Shown: positions 8,504 through 17,421 of the stretch, piece by piece
Numbering within the stretch: position 1 is the first letter of the stretch
Layout of the letters: the number at the start of each line of letters is the position of its first letter
Assembly (NCBI GenBank): GCA_039177555.1
Contig: JBCDFV010000034.1
Coordinates: 1 to 44,961, forward strand
Reading direction: 5' to 3'
Source: JANQGH01 sp039177555
Lineage (GTDB): Bacteria; Pseudomonadota; Alphaproteobacteria; DSM-16000; Inquilinaceae
Length of the DNA stretch: 44,961 nucleotides
The notes under the pieces: model-generated
Seen by the model: only the letters and a program-made list of their open reading frames with translations
Database searches by the model: none
What the model was told of the DNA's origin: nothing
Translations under genes and position numbers: made by a program

Positions 8504-9150
8504 ACCTTGCGGTGCTGATCTCCGGCCGGGGCAGCAACCTCAAGGCCCTGCTGACCGCCTGCGCCGACCCCGGCTTTCCGGCACGGGTTGCCTTGGTGGT
8601 CAGCGACAACCCAGACGCCGCCGGCTTGGGCCATGCCGACACGTTCGGCGTTCCAGGCACGGTCGTCGAACGCGGCAAGTACGCCGACAGGCCGGCGTTC
8701 GAAGCCGCGCTCGACGGCGCCATTCGGGCCAGCAGCGTCGATCTGATTTGCCTGGCCGGCTTCATGCGCCTGCTCAGCGCCGACTTCGTCCAGCGCTGGT
8801 GGAACCGCATGGTCAATATTCACCCCTCTCTGCTGCCGGCCTTTCCCGGCCTGGACACGCATGAGCGGGTGCTGGCCGCCGGCGTGCGCCTTTCCGGATG
8901 TACGGTGCATGTCGTGCGACCGGCGATGGATGACGGTCCGATCCTGGTCCAGGCGGCCGTGCCCGTACTGCCCGACGACACGGCTCAGACCCTGGCCGGC
9001 CGTGTCTTGATCGCCGAGCATGAAGCCTATCCGCTGGCGGTCAGGCTGCTGGCGGAAAGGCGCGTAGAGATCGTCGACGAGCGCGTCCTGTTCGTGGATC
9101 CAACGCTCGCAGCCCGATTTGGGCCGGAATCGATCTTGCGCGTACCCTAG
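8491..9150 (+). CDS. purN: Phosphoribosylglycinamide formyltransferase
   Basis: About 219 residues; PurN transfers formyl from 10-formyltetrahydrofolate to GAR in purine synthesis. The start region has AVLISGRGSNLKALL. The catalytic trio is visible: Asn and His in NIHPSLLPAFPGLDTHERVL and Asp in MDDGPILVQ. Possible starts are GTG at 8491 and TTG at 8500, the latter overlapping the purM TGA as TTGA; I list the GTG, but both are credible. purM-purN overlap implies coupled translation. No terminator was seen after the TAG. Confidence 0.93.
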   Translation: MGALNLAVLISGRGSNLKALLTACADPGFPARVALVVSDNPDAAGLGHADTFGVPGTVVERGKYADRPAFEAALDGAIRASSVDLICLAGFMRLLSADFVQRWWNRMVNIHPSLLPAFPGLDTHERVLAAGVRLSGCTVHVVRPAMDDGPILVQAAVPVLPDDTAQTLAGRVLIAEHEAYPLAVRLLAERRVEIVDERVLFVDPTLAARFGPESILRVP

Positions 9151-9195
9151 GTTGCATTGGCCGTTCCCGACCGCCCGATATCGCCCCAATTTCCC

Positions 9196-9224
9196 TTGTC
9201 AAACCGCGGTCCGGACCGTAAACA
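9196..9224 (+). promoter_or_regulatory. Putative promoter of the small cytochrome oxidase gene
   Basis: TTGTCA (9196-9201) and TAAACA (9219-9224) are 17 bases apart. The -35 is a good match and the -10 only three of six. The start would be near 9231, about 30 bases before the small gene. The same TTGTCA/TAAA pattern recurs before the 5'-nucleotidase gene. Confidence 0.35.
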
Positions 9225-9262
9225 CGGGACCCAGTCTTGGGGGAGTGTTGCAGGGAATGCTG

Positions 9263-9406
9263 ATGGCCAGCGATCAGAAACCGTCCGATGACCCGGAGGT
9301 CCTCGCCGAGCACCAGGCGATGTGGTCCAGTTTCGTTAAATTCAGTACGTACAGTATCGTCGGCGTCGCCATCGTCCTGATCTTGATGGCGATCTTCCTG
9401 CTCTAA
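9263..9406 (+). CDS. aa3-type cytochrome c oxidase subunit IV (small)
   Basis: A 47-residue protein with a short polar head (DDPEVLAEHQAMWSSFVKFS) and one C-terminal membrane helix, TYSIVGVAIVLILMAIFLL. This is the pattern of the bacterial aa3-type oxidase subunit IV family, single-helix accessory subunits of cytochrome c oxidase common in alphaproteobacteria. The ATG at 9263 has AGGGA six bases upstream and is preferred to the ATG at 9257. It stands alone, away from other cox genes, convergent with ndk. Confidence 0.82.
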   Translation: MASDQKPSDDPEVLAEHQAMWSSFVKFSTYSIVGVAIVLILMAIFLL

Positions 9407-9430
9407 GAGCCAATCTCAGTTCAATACGCA

Positions 9431-9456
9431 AAAAGGGCGGCCGTTGCGGCCGCCCG
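9431..9456 (-). terminator. Rho-independent terminator of ndk
   Basis: A perfect nine-base stem, GGGCGGCCG (9436-9444) and CGGCCGCCC (9448-9456), with a three-base loop. Read on the minus strand it is followed by five T (AAAAA at 9431-9435), so it ends ndk transcripts. On the plus strand it lacks a T tract but may also slow readthrough from the convergent cox gene. Confidence 0.85.
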
Positions 9457-9481
9457 TTGCTTGACTGAATAGGTGGCCAGG

Positions 9482-9904
9482 TCAGCCAACCAGTTCGATC
9501 CGACTGAAGAAGTAGGCGATCTCGATCGCCGCGTTTTCCGGGCTGTCGGAACCGTGGACCGAGTTGGCCTCGATCGACTCCGCGAAATCCTTGCGGATCG
9601 TCCCCTCTTCGGCATTCGCCGGGTTGGTCGCGCCCATGATCTCGCGATTGCGCGACACGGCGTTCTCGCCCTCCAGTACCTGGACGACGACCGGGCCCGA
9701 GATCATGAAGTTGCACAGATCGTCGAAGAAGGCCCGTTCGCTGTGCACTTCGTAAAAGCCCTCGGCCACGGGCCGCGTCAACAACAGGCGCTTCTGCGCG
9801 ATGATGCGCAGCCCGGCCTCTTCAAAGCGGGCATTGATCTTGCCGGTCAGGTTGCGGCGGGTGGCATCCGGTTTGATGATCGAGAGGGTCCGTTCAACGG
9901 CCAT
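9482..9904 (-). CDS. ndk: Nucleoside diphosphate kinase
   Basis: 140 residues, the standard length. NDK balances nucleoside di- and triphosphates through phosphohistidine. Visible features: ERTLSIIKPDATRRN at the N-terminus, the active-site H117 in NSVHGSDSPENAAIEI, and the Kpn-loop region NPANAEEGTIR. The ATG at 9904 has AGGA seven bases upstream; a longer open frame to 9973 adds 23 unconserved residues and was rejected. The gene has its own terminator. Confidence 0.97.
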   Translation of the reverse strand: MAVERTLSIIKPDATRRNLTGKINARFEEAGLRIIAQKRLLLTRPVAEGFYEVHSERAFFDDLCNFMISGPVVVQVLEGENAVSRNREIMGATNPANAEEGTIRKDFAESIEANSVHGSDSPENAAIEIAYFFSRIELVG

Positions 9905-10050
9905 GGTGGGTTCCTGCGAGAAGAAGTTGGATTTGAGGCCGGCCTTATACCCATGGCTTGGGGGCCAGGGCAACCATCAGCCGGGCGCGCCGGACATGCG
10001 GCGCTGCCCTATCGCGAACAGGTCCGGCCCGTGATAAACAGCGCGCCATC

Positions 10051-11931
10051 ATGCTGACCTTGTCCAATCTCGTGGTCCGCGTCGCAGGGCGGACGCTGCT
10101 GGACGGCGCCTCCGCGTCGGTGGCGGCCGGTCAGCGTGTCGGCCTGGTGGGCCCCAACGGCACCGGCAAGACGACCCTGTTCAGGTTGATCTTGGGCGAT
10201 GGCGCGCCGGACAGCGGCCAGATCGAGATGCCGAACCGGTGGCGCGCCGCGACCGTGCCGCAGGAGGCGCCTGCTGGCCCCGAAACACCGCTGGACATCG
10301 TGCTGGCAAGCGATCCGGAGCGTGCGGAACTGCTGGCCGAGGCCGACATCGCGACCGACGCGAACCGCATCGCCGACATCCACGTTCGGTTGGCCGATAT
10401 CGGGGCGCATGAGGCGCCAGCGCGCGCGGCATCGATCCTGGCCGGGCTGGGCCTCGGCGAGGCCGATCAGCACCGTCCTTGTTCCGACTTCTCAGGCGGC
10501 TGGCGCATGCGGGTTGCCTTGGCGGCGACCCTGTTCGCCCAGCCGGACCTGCTGCTGCTGGACGAGCCGACCAACCATTTGGATCTGGAATCGACGCTTT
10601 GGCTCGAAGGCTTCCTGAAGCGCTATCAGGGCACGGTCCTGGTCATCAGCCACGACCGCGACCTCTTGAACCGCGCGGTGGAGCGGATCCTGCATCTCGA
10701 TCGACAAAAGCTGGTCTCCTACGCCGGCAACTACGACCGGTTTGAGCGCACGCGGGCCGAACGTCAGGCCCTGATGGCCGCGGAGGCCAAGAAGCAGGAG
10801 GTACGGCGCAAGCACATGCAGGCGTTCGTCGACCGCTTCCGCTACAAGGCCAGCAAGGCGCGTCAGGCCCAAAGCCGCCTGAAGGCAATCGAAAAGCTGG
10901 GGCCCGTCGTGGCGATCGACGACGCCCACGCCCGCCGCTTCGACTTTCCGGCGCCGGACAAGTTGGCACCGCCGATCATCGCCTTCGATGACGCCGTCGT
11001 CGGCTACGGCACCAAACCGGTGCTGAGCGGCCTGACCGAGCGCATCTCAATGGACGACCGCATCGCCCTCTTGGGCGCCAACGGCAACGGCAAGTCGACC
11101 CTGGCGAAATTGCTGGCCGGTCGTCTTGAGCCGATGGCTGGCGAGATCAGGCGGTCCACCAAGCTGAAGGTCGGCTATTTCGCCCAGCACCAGACCGATG
11201 AGCTGTCGCCCGCCGCCACGGTTCTGGCCCAGGCCCAAGCGGCCATGCCGGACCACAAGCCGGAACAGGTGCGTGACTATCTGGGCAAGTTCGGCTTCAC
11301 CCAGAACGCCGTTTCGACGGTCATCGGCGATCTCTCCGGCGGCGAGAAGGCCAGACTGCTGCTGGCCATGATGTGCCGGGACGCGCCGCACATTCTCCTG
11401 CTGGACGAGCCGACCAACCATCTCGACATCGACAGCCGTCAAGCGCTGACCGACGCGCTGAACGACTATGACGGCGCGGTGGTCCTGATCTCGCACGACG
11501 CGCATCTGATCGAACTGACCGCCGACCGGCTGTGGCTGGTGGCCAACGGCACGGTGCGCCCGTTCGACGGCGACATGGACGACTACCGACGCCTGCGGAA
11601 GGATGCCAACAGCGGCAAGCCCAAAGAGCCGGGCAATACCGGTGGCGAGCACGGCAAAGCCAAGCGCAAGCAGGCCGCCGATGCCAGGGCCGTGACCGCG
11701 CCGCTGCGCCGGGCGATCGGCCAGGCCGAAAAGACCGTGGAGCGTCTCACCACAGAGCAAGGTGCGTTGAGCAAGCGGCTGAACGATCCCGCGCTTTACG
11801 AGCCGGACGCCGACCCCGCACACATCGTGAAGCTGCAGAGCGACCTGCATCGGCTCCAGGCCAAGCTGGAAAAGGCCGAAGCCGAATGGCTTGAACTGCA
11901 GGCCGAGCTGGAGATGCGGGAGGCCGGCTAG
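10051..11931 (+). CDS. ABC-F family ATPase (ribosome-associated type)
   Basis: 626 residues with two ABC domains and no membrane part. Domain 1 has Walker A GPNGTGKTT, signature SGGWRMRVALA and LLLLDEPTNHLDLES. Domain 2 has GANGNGKST, LSGGEKARLLLA and LLLDEPTNHLDIDS. The linker between (residues about 245-290, RKHMQAFVDRFRYKASKARQ) is the helical ABC-F interdomain arm. The last 90 residues, after a Lys/Ala-rich stretch, form a predicted coiled coil as in YheS or Uup. ABC-F proteins act on stalled ribosomes; which subfamily this is cannot be fixed by eye. Start chosen at ATG 10051, at the first conserved residues. Confidence 0.92.
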   Translation: MLTLSNLVVRVAGRTLLDGASASVAAGQRVGLVGPNGTGKTTLFRLILGDGAPDSGQIEMPNRWRAATVPQEAPAGPETPLDIVLASDPERAELLAEADIATDANRIADIHVRLADIGAHEAPARAASILAGLGLGEADQHRPCSDFSGGWRMRVALAATLFAQPDLLLLDEPTNHLDLESTLWLEGFLKRYQGTVLVISHDRDLLNRAVERILHLDRQKLVSYAGNYDRFERTRAERQALMAAEAKKQEVRRKHMQAFVDRFRYKASKARQAQSRLKAIEKLGPVVAIDDAHARRFDFPAPDKLAPPIIAFDDAVVGYGTKPVLSGLTERISMDDRIALLGANGNGKSTLAKLLAGRLEPMAGEIRRSTKLKVGYFAQHQTDELSPAATVLAQAQAAMPDHKPEQVRDYLGKFGFTQNAVSTVIGDLSGGEKARLLLAMMCRDAPHILLLDEPTNHLDIDSRQALTDALNDYDGAVVLISHDAHLIELTADRLWLVANGTVRPFDGDMDDYRRLRKDANSGKPKEPGNTGGEHGKAKRKQAADARAVTAPLRRAIGQAEKTVERLTTEQGALSKRLNDPALYEPDADPAHIVKLQSDLHRLQAKLEKAEAEWLELQAELEMREAG

Positions 11932-11934
11932 GCT

Positions 11935-12390
11935 TTAGGAGCGCTGCGCCTCGGTCCACCGCCCTGCATTGTCCTGCTGCCAATAGGCCAGCACGTGGCC
12001 GGCCTCGCGATAGGACTTCCAGCGCCGCCTCGCCTCGGCCACCGCCGCCTCGTCATTGCCGTCGAACAAAAGGCAGACCAGTTCGAACGCCTCCGCATGG
12101 GCGGTCTCCGCGCCATCGGTCAGAAACAGGACGTCGGCCCCGTTCGGGGCCTCGTCCGTCTCCGTCAGCCAGATCGGCTGGCGCTCCGCATGACCGTCGG
12201 CCGCGCTGCCGTGGGGCAGGAAGCCGCGATCGTCATAGGTCCACAGCAGATTGTTCAGGGCCTCGGTGCGCTCGGTCGATCCCGTCACGACCACGGCGCG
12301 CCAGCCCCGCTTCAACGTGCGTTCCAGCAGGGATGGCAGGGCCCGTTCAAGCCCCGTGCGCACCAGGTGGTAGAAACGGATCTCGGTCAT
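11935..12390 (-). CDS. holC: DNA polymerase III chi subunit
   Basis: 151 residues beginning MTEIRFYHLVRTGLERALP, with RGWRAVVVTGS and LWTYDDRGFLPHG, the standard HolC pattern. Chi joins the clamp loader to single-stranded DNA-binding protein. It follows pepA by 12 bases on the same strand, a widespread pepA-holC pairing, and probably shares its promoter. Its stop is three bases from the stop of the convergent ABC-F gene. Confidence 0.93.
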   Translation of the reverse strand: MTEIRFYHLVRTGLERALPSLLERTLKRGWRAVVVTGSTERTEALNNLLWTYDDRGFLPHGSAADGHAERQPIWLTETDEAPNGADVLFLTDGAETAHAEAFELVCLLFDGNDEAAVAEARRRWKSYREAGHVLAYWQQDNAGRWTEAQRS

Positions 12391-12402
12391 CCGACCGAAC
12401 CG

Positions 12403-13890
12403 TCAGCTTTCGTGGACCTCGGCAACATACTGGTTCAACAGCCGCACGCCAAAGCCCGTACCGCCCTTCGGCGCCAGCGGCCCGCCTTTCGACGACCAGG
12501 TGACGCCGGCAATGTCGAGGTGGGCCCACGGCACGTTGTTGACGAAGCGCTGCAGGAACTGGGCCGCAACGATCGACCCGGCGGACCGGCTGCCGGCAAT
12601 GTTCTTGATGTCCGCGGCATCGGCATCGATCATCCGGTCGTACGCGTCGCTCATCGGCAGCCGCCAGACCTGCTCGTCCACCGCCTTGCCCGCCGCTGAG
12701 AGCTGCTCGGCCAGCGCGTCGTCATTGCTGAACAGGCCGGCATTGTGCTCCCCCAGCGAGATGATGATGGCGCCGGTCAGCGTCGCCAGATCGATCATCG
12801 CCTTGGGCTTGAAGCGGTCTTGCGTGTACCAGAGCGCGTCGGCCAGCACGAGCCGGCCCTCCGCATCCGTGTTCAACACCTCGATCGTGGTGCCGGACAT
12901 AGCCTTGACGATATCGCCCGGCCGCTGGGCATTGCCCGATGGCATGTTTTCAACCAGGCCGATGACGCCGACGGCATTGACCTTGGCCTTGCGCCAGGCC
13001 AGCGCGCGCATGACACCCGCCACCACGCCGGCGCCGCCCATGTCCCACTTCATGTCCCACATGCCGGCGGCCGGTTTCAGCGAGATGCCGCCCGTGTCGA
13101 AGGTGACGCCCTTGCCGACGAAGGCGACCGGTGCCGCCGACTTCTTGCCGCCCCGGTAGTTCATGACCACCAACCGGCTGTCGCGTGCCGAGCCCTGGCC
13201 AACGCCCAACAAGGCGCCCATGCCCAGCTTGGCCATTTTCTTTTCGTCCAGGATCTCGACCTCGACGCCGAGATCGGCCAGTTCCAGGCATCGCTCGGCA
13301 AAGGTCTGCGGATAAAGCTCGTTCGCCGGCTCCCACACCAGGTCGCGGGTCGCGAAGACGCCGCTTGCCACCTGGTCCAACGCCGCAAACGCCTTCTTGG
13401 CAGCCGCGCTTTCCTTGGTCAGAACCTTCAGGCCCTTGAGGCGCGGCTGTTTTTCCGGCTTTTCGCCGGTCTTGTATTTGTCGAACCGATAGCTGCGCAG
13501 CCGCGCGCCATAGGCCAGGTTCGCCGCCAACTCCGCCCCATCGAGATCGACACCCTCGATCTGCACGGCCGCCTGCGCGTCTCTGGCGGCCAGCAGTTCC
13601 GCCGCCAACACCCCGCCCAGCCGCTGCGCCTTATGGGCATTGAGCGTGTCCGGCGCGCCCAGACCCAGCAGAACGACCCGGTCCACCGGAAGGTCGGCCG
13701 GGGCCGGCACCGACAGGATCTGTTCCGCCTTGCCGGTGAAGCGGCCGCTGCCCTTCACGGCCCGGGCGAGCATGCCCTGACTGGCGTCGTCGGCGGCCTC
13801 GGCGGCGGGCGTCAGCGTCCCCCCTTCCAAGACACCAAGGCAAAGCGTGCCCGATTTGGGCAAGGAAGGTGCGGCAAAACTGATCTTCAT
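12403..13890 (-). CDS. pepA: Leucyl aminopeptidase (M17)
   Basis: 495 residues. The M17 signature NTDAEGRLVLADAL is present, as are GKGVTFDTGG (metal-binding Lys and Asp) and the WDMKWDMGGAG stretch. It is a dizinc cytosolic aminopeptidase; some family members also bind DNA. ATG at 13890 (MKISFAAPS) has GAGGA five bases upstream and is preferred to the open frame reaching 13992. First gene of the pepA-holC unit and divergent from lptG. Confidence 0.96.
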   Translation of the reverse strand: MKISFAAPSLPKSGTLCLGVLEGGTLTPAAEAADDASQGMLARAVKGSGRFTGKAEQILSVPAPADLPVDRVVLLGLGAPDTLNAHKAQRLGGVLAAELLAARDAQAAVQIEGVDLDGAELAANLAYGARLRSYRFDKYKTGEKPEKQPRLKGLKVLTKESAAAKKAFAALDQVASGVFATRDLVWEPANELYPQTFAERCLELADLGVEVEILDEKKMAKLGMGALLGVGQGSARDSRLVVMNYRGGKKSAAPVAFVGKGVTFDTGGISLKPAAGMWDMKWDMGGAGVVAGVMRALAWRKAKVNAVGVIGLVENMPSGNAQRPGDIVKAMSGTTIEVLNTDAEGRLVLADALWYTQDRFKPKAMIDLATLTGAIIISLGEHNAGLFSNDDALAEQLSAAGKAVDEQVWRLPMSDAYDRMIDADAADIKNIAGSRSAGSIVAAQFLQRFVNNVPWAHLDIAGVTWSSKGGPLAPKGGTGFGVRLLNQYVAEVHES

Positions 13891-14066
13891 TCCGGTCCTC
13901 GTCATTTGCGGAATAGCGCGAAGCGCGGTAGACGTTAGCTGCCGCAGCTCGAACCCATGGTCGTACGCCCGGCCATGGGCCAATGCGACCATCAGCGAAC
14001 CTAGCAGCGCCCCTTTAGGTCGTCACGGTTTGCTTGACCGGCAAGGGATCAACCGACGGGACCATC

Positions 14067-15164
14067 ATGCCCATAACCAGCATCTTGTCGCGCTACATCG
14101 CCCGGCAGTTCTTGGTCGGGTTCGGTGGCCTGCTGGTCGTGCTGACCGGCCTGATCTGGCTGATCGAGTTCATCGAGCTGGTTCGGAGGGTGAACAACCA
14201 GCCCGACGGCACCGTCACCCAGGCCCTGCAACTGAGCCTGCTGAAAGTGCCGGAAACGCTGAACCTGCTGTTCCATTTCGCGGTTCTGTTCGCGGCCATG
14301 TTCACCTTCTGGCGGCTGACCCGCAGCCAGGAATTGATTGTCGCGCGGGCCGCCGGCATCTCGGTCTGGCAGTTCCTGAAGCCCGTGATTCTGGTCGCGG
14401 TGGCCTTGGGCGTCTTTAAGGTGACGATCTTCAACCCGATCGGCGCGACGCTTCAGTCGCACTTCATCGAGTTGGAGAACCAGTATATTCGCGGCTATTC
14501 CAGTGTCTTGGAGGTCTCGCCGTTCGGCATCTGGCTGCGCCAGGAAGACGAGACCGGGGTCCAGGTTCTGTATGCCGAACGGACCGCGCCGGACCGCATC
14601 TTGCTGCAAAACGTGATCATCTTCCGGTACGGCGCCGACGGCATGTTCGAGGATCGCATCGATGCCGGCACGGCGGAACTGACCGGCGGCGAATGGCTGG
14701 TCGAAGGCGCCTGGCGGACGGTCGGGGTCGCCCAGCCGGAATTCGTCGGCGGCTTTACGATGCCGACGGAACTAACGCAGGAATCGATCGAAAACAGTTT
14801 CGCGCCGCCTGACACGCTGTCGTTCTGGGACCTGCCGGAGTTCATCGACACGCTGGAAGAGACCGGTTTTTCGACCGTCCGGCACCGGCTCTACTTCAAC
14901 TCGCTGTTGTCCCAACCGCTGTTGATGGCGGTGATGATTCTGTTCGCGGCGGCGTTTTCGTTGCGCGTGAACACAAGGCGAGGCGGAGGACTGCTGATGG
15001 TCCTGGCCGGATTGACGACCGCCTTCGCGCTCTTCGTGTTCAGCGACGTAGTCTTTGCGCTGGGCCTGGCTGAGACCATTCCCACACTCTTGGCCGCCTG
15101 GACGCCCGCGGGCGCCAGTTTTCTGATCGCGATCGCCATGCTACTGCACCTGGAGGATGGCTGA
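14067..15164 (+). CDS. lptG: LPS export system permease LptG
   Basis: 365 residues of the YjgP/YjgQ family. The N-terminal membrane bundle starts at LSRYIARQFLVGFGGLLVVL, a periplasmic jellyroll-like region fills the middle, and the C-terminal bundle includes NTRRGGGLLMVLAGLTTAF. The C-terminus ETIPTLLAAWTPA favours LptG over LptF. With LptF and LptB it extracts LPS from the inner membrane. ATG at 14067 has GGGA five bases upstream. No lptF precedes it and no lptD follows, although both usually stand here between pepA and surA. Confidence 0.9.
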   Translation: MPITSILSRYIARQFLVGFGGLLVVLTGLIWLIEFIELVRRVNNQPDGTVTQALQLSLLKVPETLNLLFHFAVLFAAMFTFWRLTRSQELIVARAAGISVWQFLKPVILVAVALGVFKVTIFNPIGATLQSHFIELENQYIRGYSSVLEVSPFGIWLRQEDETGVQVLYAERTAPDRILLQNVIIFRYGADGMFEDRIDAGTAELTGGEWLVEGAWRTVGVAQPEFVGGFTMPTELTQESIENSFAPPDTLSFWDLPEFIDTLEETGFSTVRHRLYFNSLLSQPLLMAVMILFAAAFSLRVNTRRGGGLLMVLAGLTTAFALFVFSDVVFALGLAETIPTLLAAWTPAGASFLIAIAMLLHLEDG

Positions 15165-15205
15165 CCGTCAACGGGTTTGACGCGACCGGCCCTACGCGAG
15201 TTACA

Positions 15206-16546
15206 ATGACGCAACGATTTCACCGGCTATCCACATCGGGGGCGGCTTCGGCCGCGGAACCAGCTATGTACCGACTTTTTCTTGCGCCTGTCGCCATCGC
15301 AATCCGACGATTGGTGATCATTTTTGGCATTCTCGCCCTGTCCACAACGATGGCCCAGGCCCAGGTCGAGCGAATCGCGGCGGTAGTCAATGACGACGTG
15401 ATCACCACGTCGGACCTGCGCAACCGCCTCGCCCTTTCCCTGGTGGCCTCTGGCTTGCAGCCGACGCCGGAAAACCAGCAGCGGCTTGCACCGCAGATCC
15501 TGCGTTCGCTGATCGACGAGCGGCTGCAGATGCAAGAGGCACTGCGGCTGGGCGTGACCGTGCAGCAACAGCAGATCGAGCAGGCGATCGTGACGATCGC
15601 GCGCCGCAATGGCCTGGCGCCGGCCGAATTCCTGGGCCGACTGCAAAGGTCCGGGGTCCCGACAACGACCTTGGAAGAACAGCTCGAAACCCAGATCGCG
15701 TGGCGCAGTGTCGTGCGCAACACGCTGCTGCCCACCGTCCAGGTCGGCGATGGCGAGGTCGACGACATGGCCAGGCGGATGGACGCGACGACGGGCCTGC
15801 GCGAATACCTCGTGTCAGAGATCTTTCTTGGCATCGACAGCCCCGATCGGGAGGCGGAGATCAGACAGTTCGCCGACCAGCTGGTCTCGCAGTTGCGTCG
15901 CGGCGGCAACTTCCCGGCCGTGGCGGCGCAGTTCAGCCAGGGCGTCGGGGCGGCGCAGGGTGGCGATATCGGCTGGGTTCTCGAGGGCCAGTTGGCGCCA
16001 GAGATCGACGCCACGCTGGTGCAGATGAGCCCGGGCCAGGTGTCGGACCCCATCCACACCTTGTCCGGCTATCACATCATCGGATTGCGCGAGGCCCGCA
16101 CCGCCAGCGGGCCGAGCCCGGAGGATCGTGAGATTACGATTGCCCGGCTTGTGTTGCCGTTCTCCGGCCCACCCAGCCAGGCGGAGGCGGAACTGCTGGT
16201 GGTCGAAGCCCGCGAGGCGGCAACGGGGGTGATCAGCTGCGAGGGCTTGGCCTCGGTCGCCGAAACCTATGAGACCGGGAACTTGGCAACGCCCCAGACC
16301 GTGGCCCTGCGGCAGTTGCCCGAGGGTCTGCGCCCCTTGGTCGAGGAACAGCCGATCGGCGTGCCGACGGAACCGGTGGCGAGCCCGGATGGCGTGATCG
16401 TGTTCATGGTCTGCGAGCGCGAGGGCATGGAGGGCTTTGCCCGCAACAACATGCGCGAGCAGCTGATCAACGAGCGCATTGACATGCTGCAGCGCCGCTA
16501 TCTGCGAGACCTGCGGGCGGCCGCCTTCGTCGACGTGCGGCTCTGA
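15206..16546 (+). CDS. surA: Periplasmic chaperone/peptidyl-prolyl isomerase SurA
   Basis: 446 residues. A signal peptide ends near MAQA, before QVERIAAVVNDDVITTSDL, the SurA N-terminal domain. A parvulin domain follows (LVSEIFLGI, GGNFPAVAAQFSQG, GDIGWVLEGQLAPEI, GYHIIGLREAR). The second parvulin-like region (from about residue 310) is degenerate. SurA escorts outer-membrane proteins to the BAM complex. ATG at 15206 gives a long n-region; ATG at 15266 (MYRLFLAP) would give a more ordinary signal peptide. It follows lptG by 41 bases without lptD between. Confidence 0.9.
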   Translation: MTQRFHRLSTSGAASAAEPAMYRLFLAPVAIAIRRLVIIFGILALSTTMAQAQVERIAAVVNDDVITTSDLRNRLALSLVASGLQPTPENQQRLAPQILRSLIDERLQMQEALRLGVTVQQQQIEQAIVTIARRNGLAPAEFLGRLQRSGVPTTTLEEQLETQIAWRSVVRNTLLPTVQVGDGEVDDMARRMDATTGLREYLVSEIFLGIDSPDREAEIRQFADQLVSQLRRGGNFPAVAAQFSQGVGAAQGGDIGWVLEGQLAPEIDATLVQMSPGQVSDPIHTLSGYHIIGLREARTASGPSPEDREITIARLVLPFSGPPSQAEAELLVVEAREAATGVISCEGLASVAETYETGNLATPQTVALRQLPEGLRPLVEEQPIGVPTEPVASPDGVIVFMVCEREGMEGFARNNMREQLINERIDMLQRRYLRDLRAAAFVDVRL

Positions 16547-16581
16547 TCGCCGAGACAGACCCAGCGTCCAGCGCGGCGGGC

Positions 16582-17421
16582 TTGGGCGGCGCCATCGCCG
16601 CCCTGCCCCCCTTGCGCGAGGTCATCGCGCGCCACGGTCTCGCGGCACGCAAGGCGCTGGGCCAGAACTTCCTGTTGGATCTGAACCTGACCGCGCGCAT
16701 TGCCGGCGCGGCGGGCGATCTCGCCCGGACCCATGTCATCGAGGTCGGCCCCGGGCCGGGCGGCCTGACCCGGGCACTGCTGTCGGCCGGCGCCAGGCAG
16801 GTCACCGCCATCGAACGCGATCCCCGCTGTCTTGAAGCGCTGCAGCCCCTCGTCGCTGCCAGCGCCGGCCGACTGACGCTGGTCGAAGCCGACGCCCTGA
16901 CCGTCGATCCGGCGACGATGACGGACGCGCCGCGCGCCATTGTCGCCAACCTGCCGTACAACATCGCCACGCACTTGCTGATCCGCTGGCTGCAGGACAT
17001 GCAGCGCTTCTCGGTCCTGGTTCTGATGTTTCAGAAGGAGGTTGCCGAACGGCTGCTGGCCGCACCCGGATCGAAGAGCTACGGCCGCCTGTCGGTGATG
17101 ACGCAATGGCGCGCCGACATCGGCCACGTGATGACCCTGCCCGCCCGCGCCTTCACGCCGCCGCCGAAGGTCGCGTCCAGCGTGGTCCGCCTGACCCCAC
17201 GCGCCAATCCTGAACCGGCAACCTGGCCGGCGATGGAGACGGTCGCCAAGGCCGCGTTCGGCCAGCGCCGAAAGATGCTGCGATCAAGTCTTCGCACGCT
17301 CGGACCCGCCGAGGCGCTTTTGGCGTCGGCCGGCCTCGACCCCACAGACCGCGCCGAGGCCATCGACGTGGCCGGCTTTGCCGCCCTGGCGCGGGCCTGG
17401 GAGGCCTACAGCGCGGACTGA
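16582..17421 (+). CDS. rsmA: 16S rRNA dimethyltransferase RsmA (KsgA)
   Basis: 279 residues from TTG at 16582. RsmA dimethylates two adenines in the 3' hairpin of 16S rRNA. Motifs: LGQNFLLDLNLTARIA, SAM-binding EVGPGPGGLTRALL, acidic loop AIERD and the catalytic NLPYNIATHLL. The frame also runs back to the surA stop, where an ATC at 16546 overlaps it (TGATC) and would add 12 residues; no other canonical start exists there. pdxA, usually between surA and rsmA, is absent. Ends in a 16-base convergent overlap with gmk. Confidence 0.95.
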   Translation: MGGAIAALPPLREVIARHGLAARKALGQNFLLDLNLTARIAGAAGDLARTHVIEVGPGPGGLTRALLSAGARQVTAIERDPRCLEALQPLVAASAGRLTLVEADALTVDPATMTDAPRAIVANLPYNIATHLLIRWLQDMQRFSVLVLMFQKEVAERLLAAPGSKSYGRLSVMTQWRADIGHVMTLPARAFTPPPKVASSVVRLTPRANPEPATWPAMETVAKAAFGQRRKMLRSSLRTLGPAEALLASAGLDPTDRAEAIDVAGFAALARAWEAYSAD

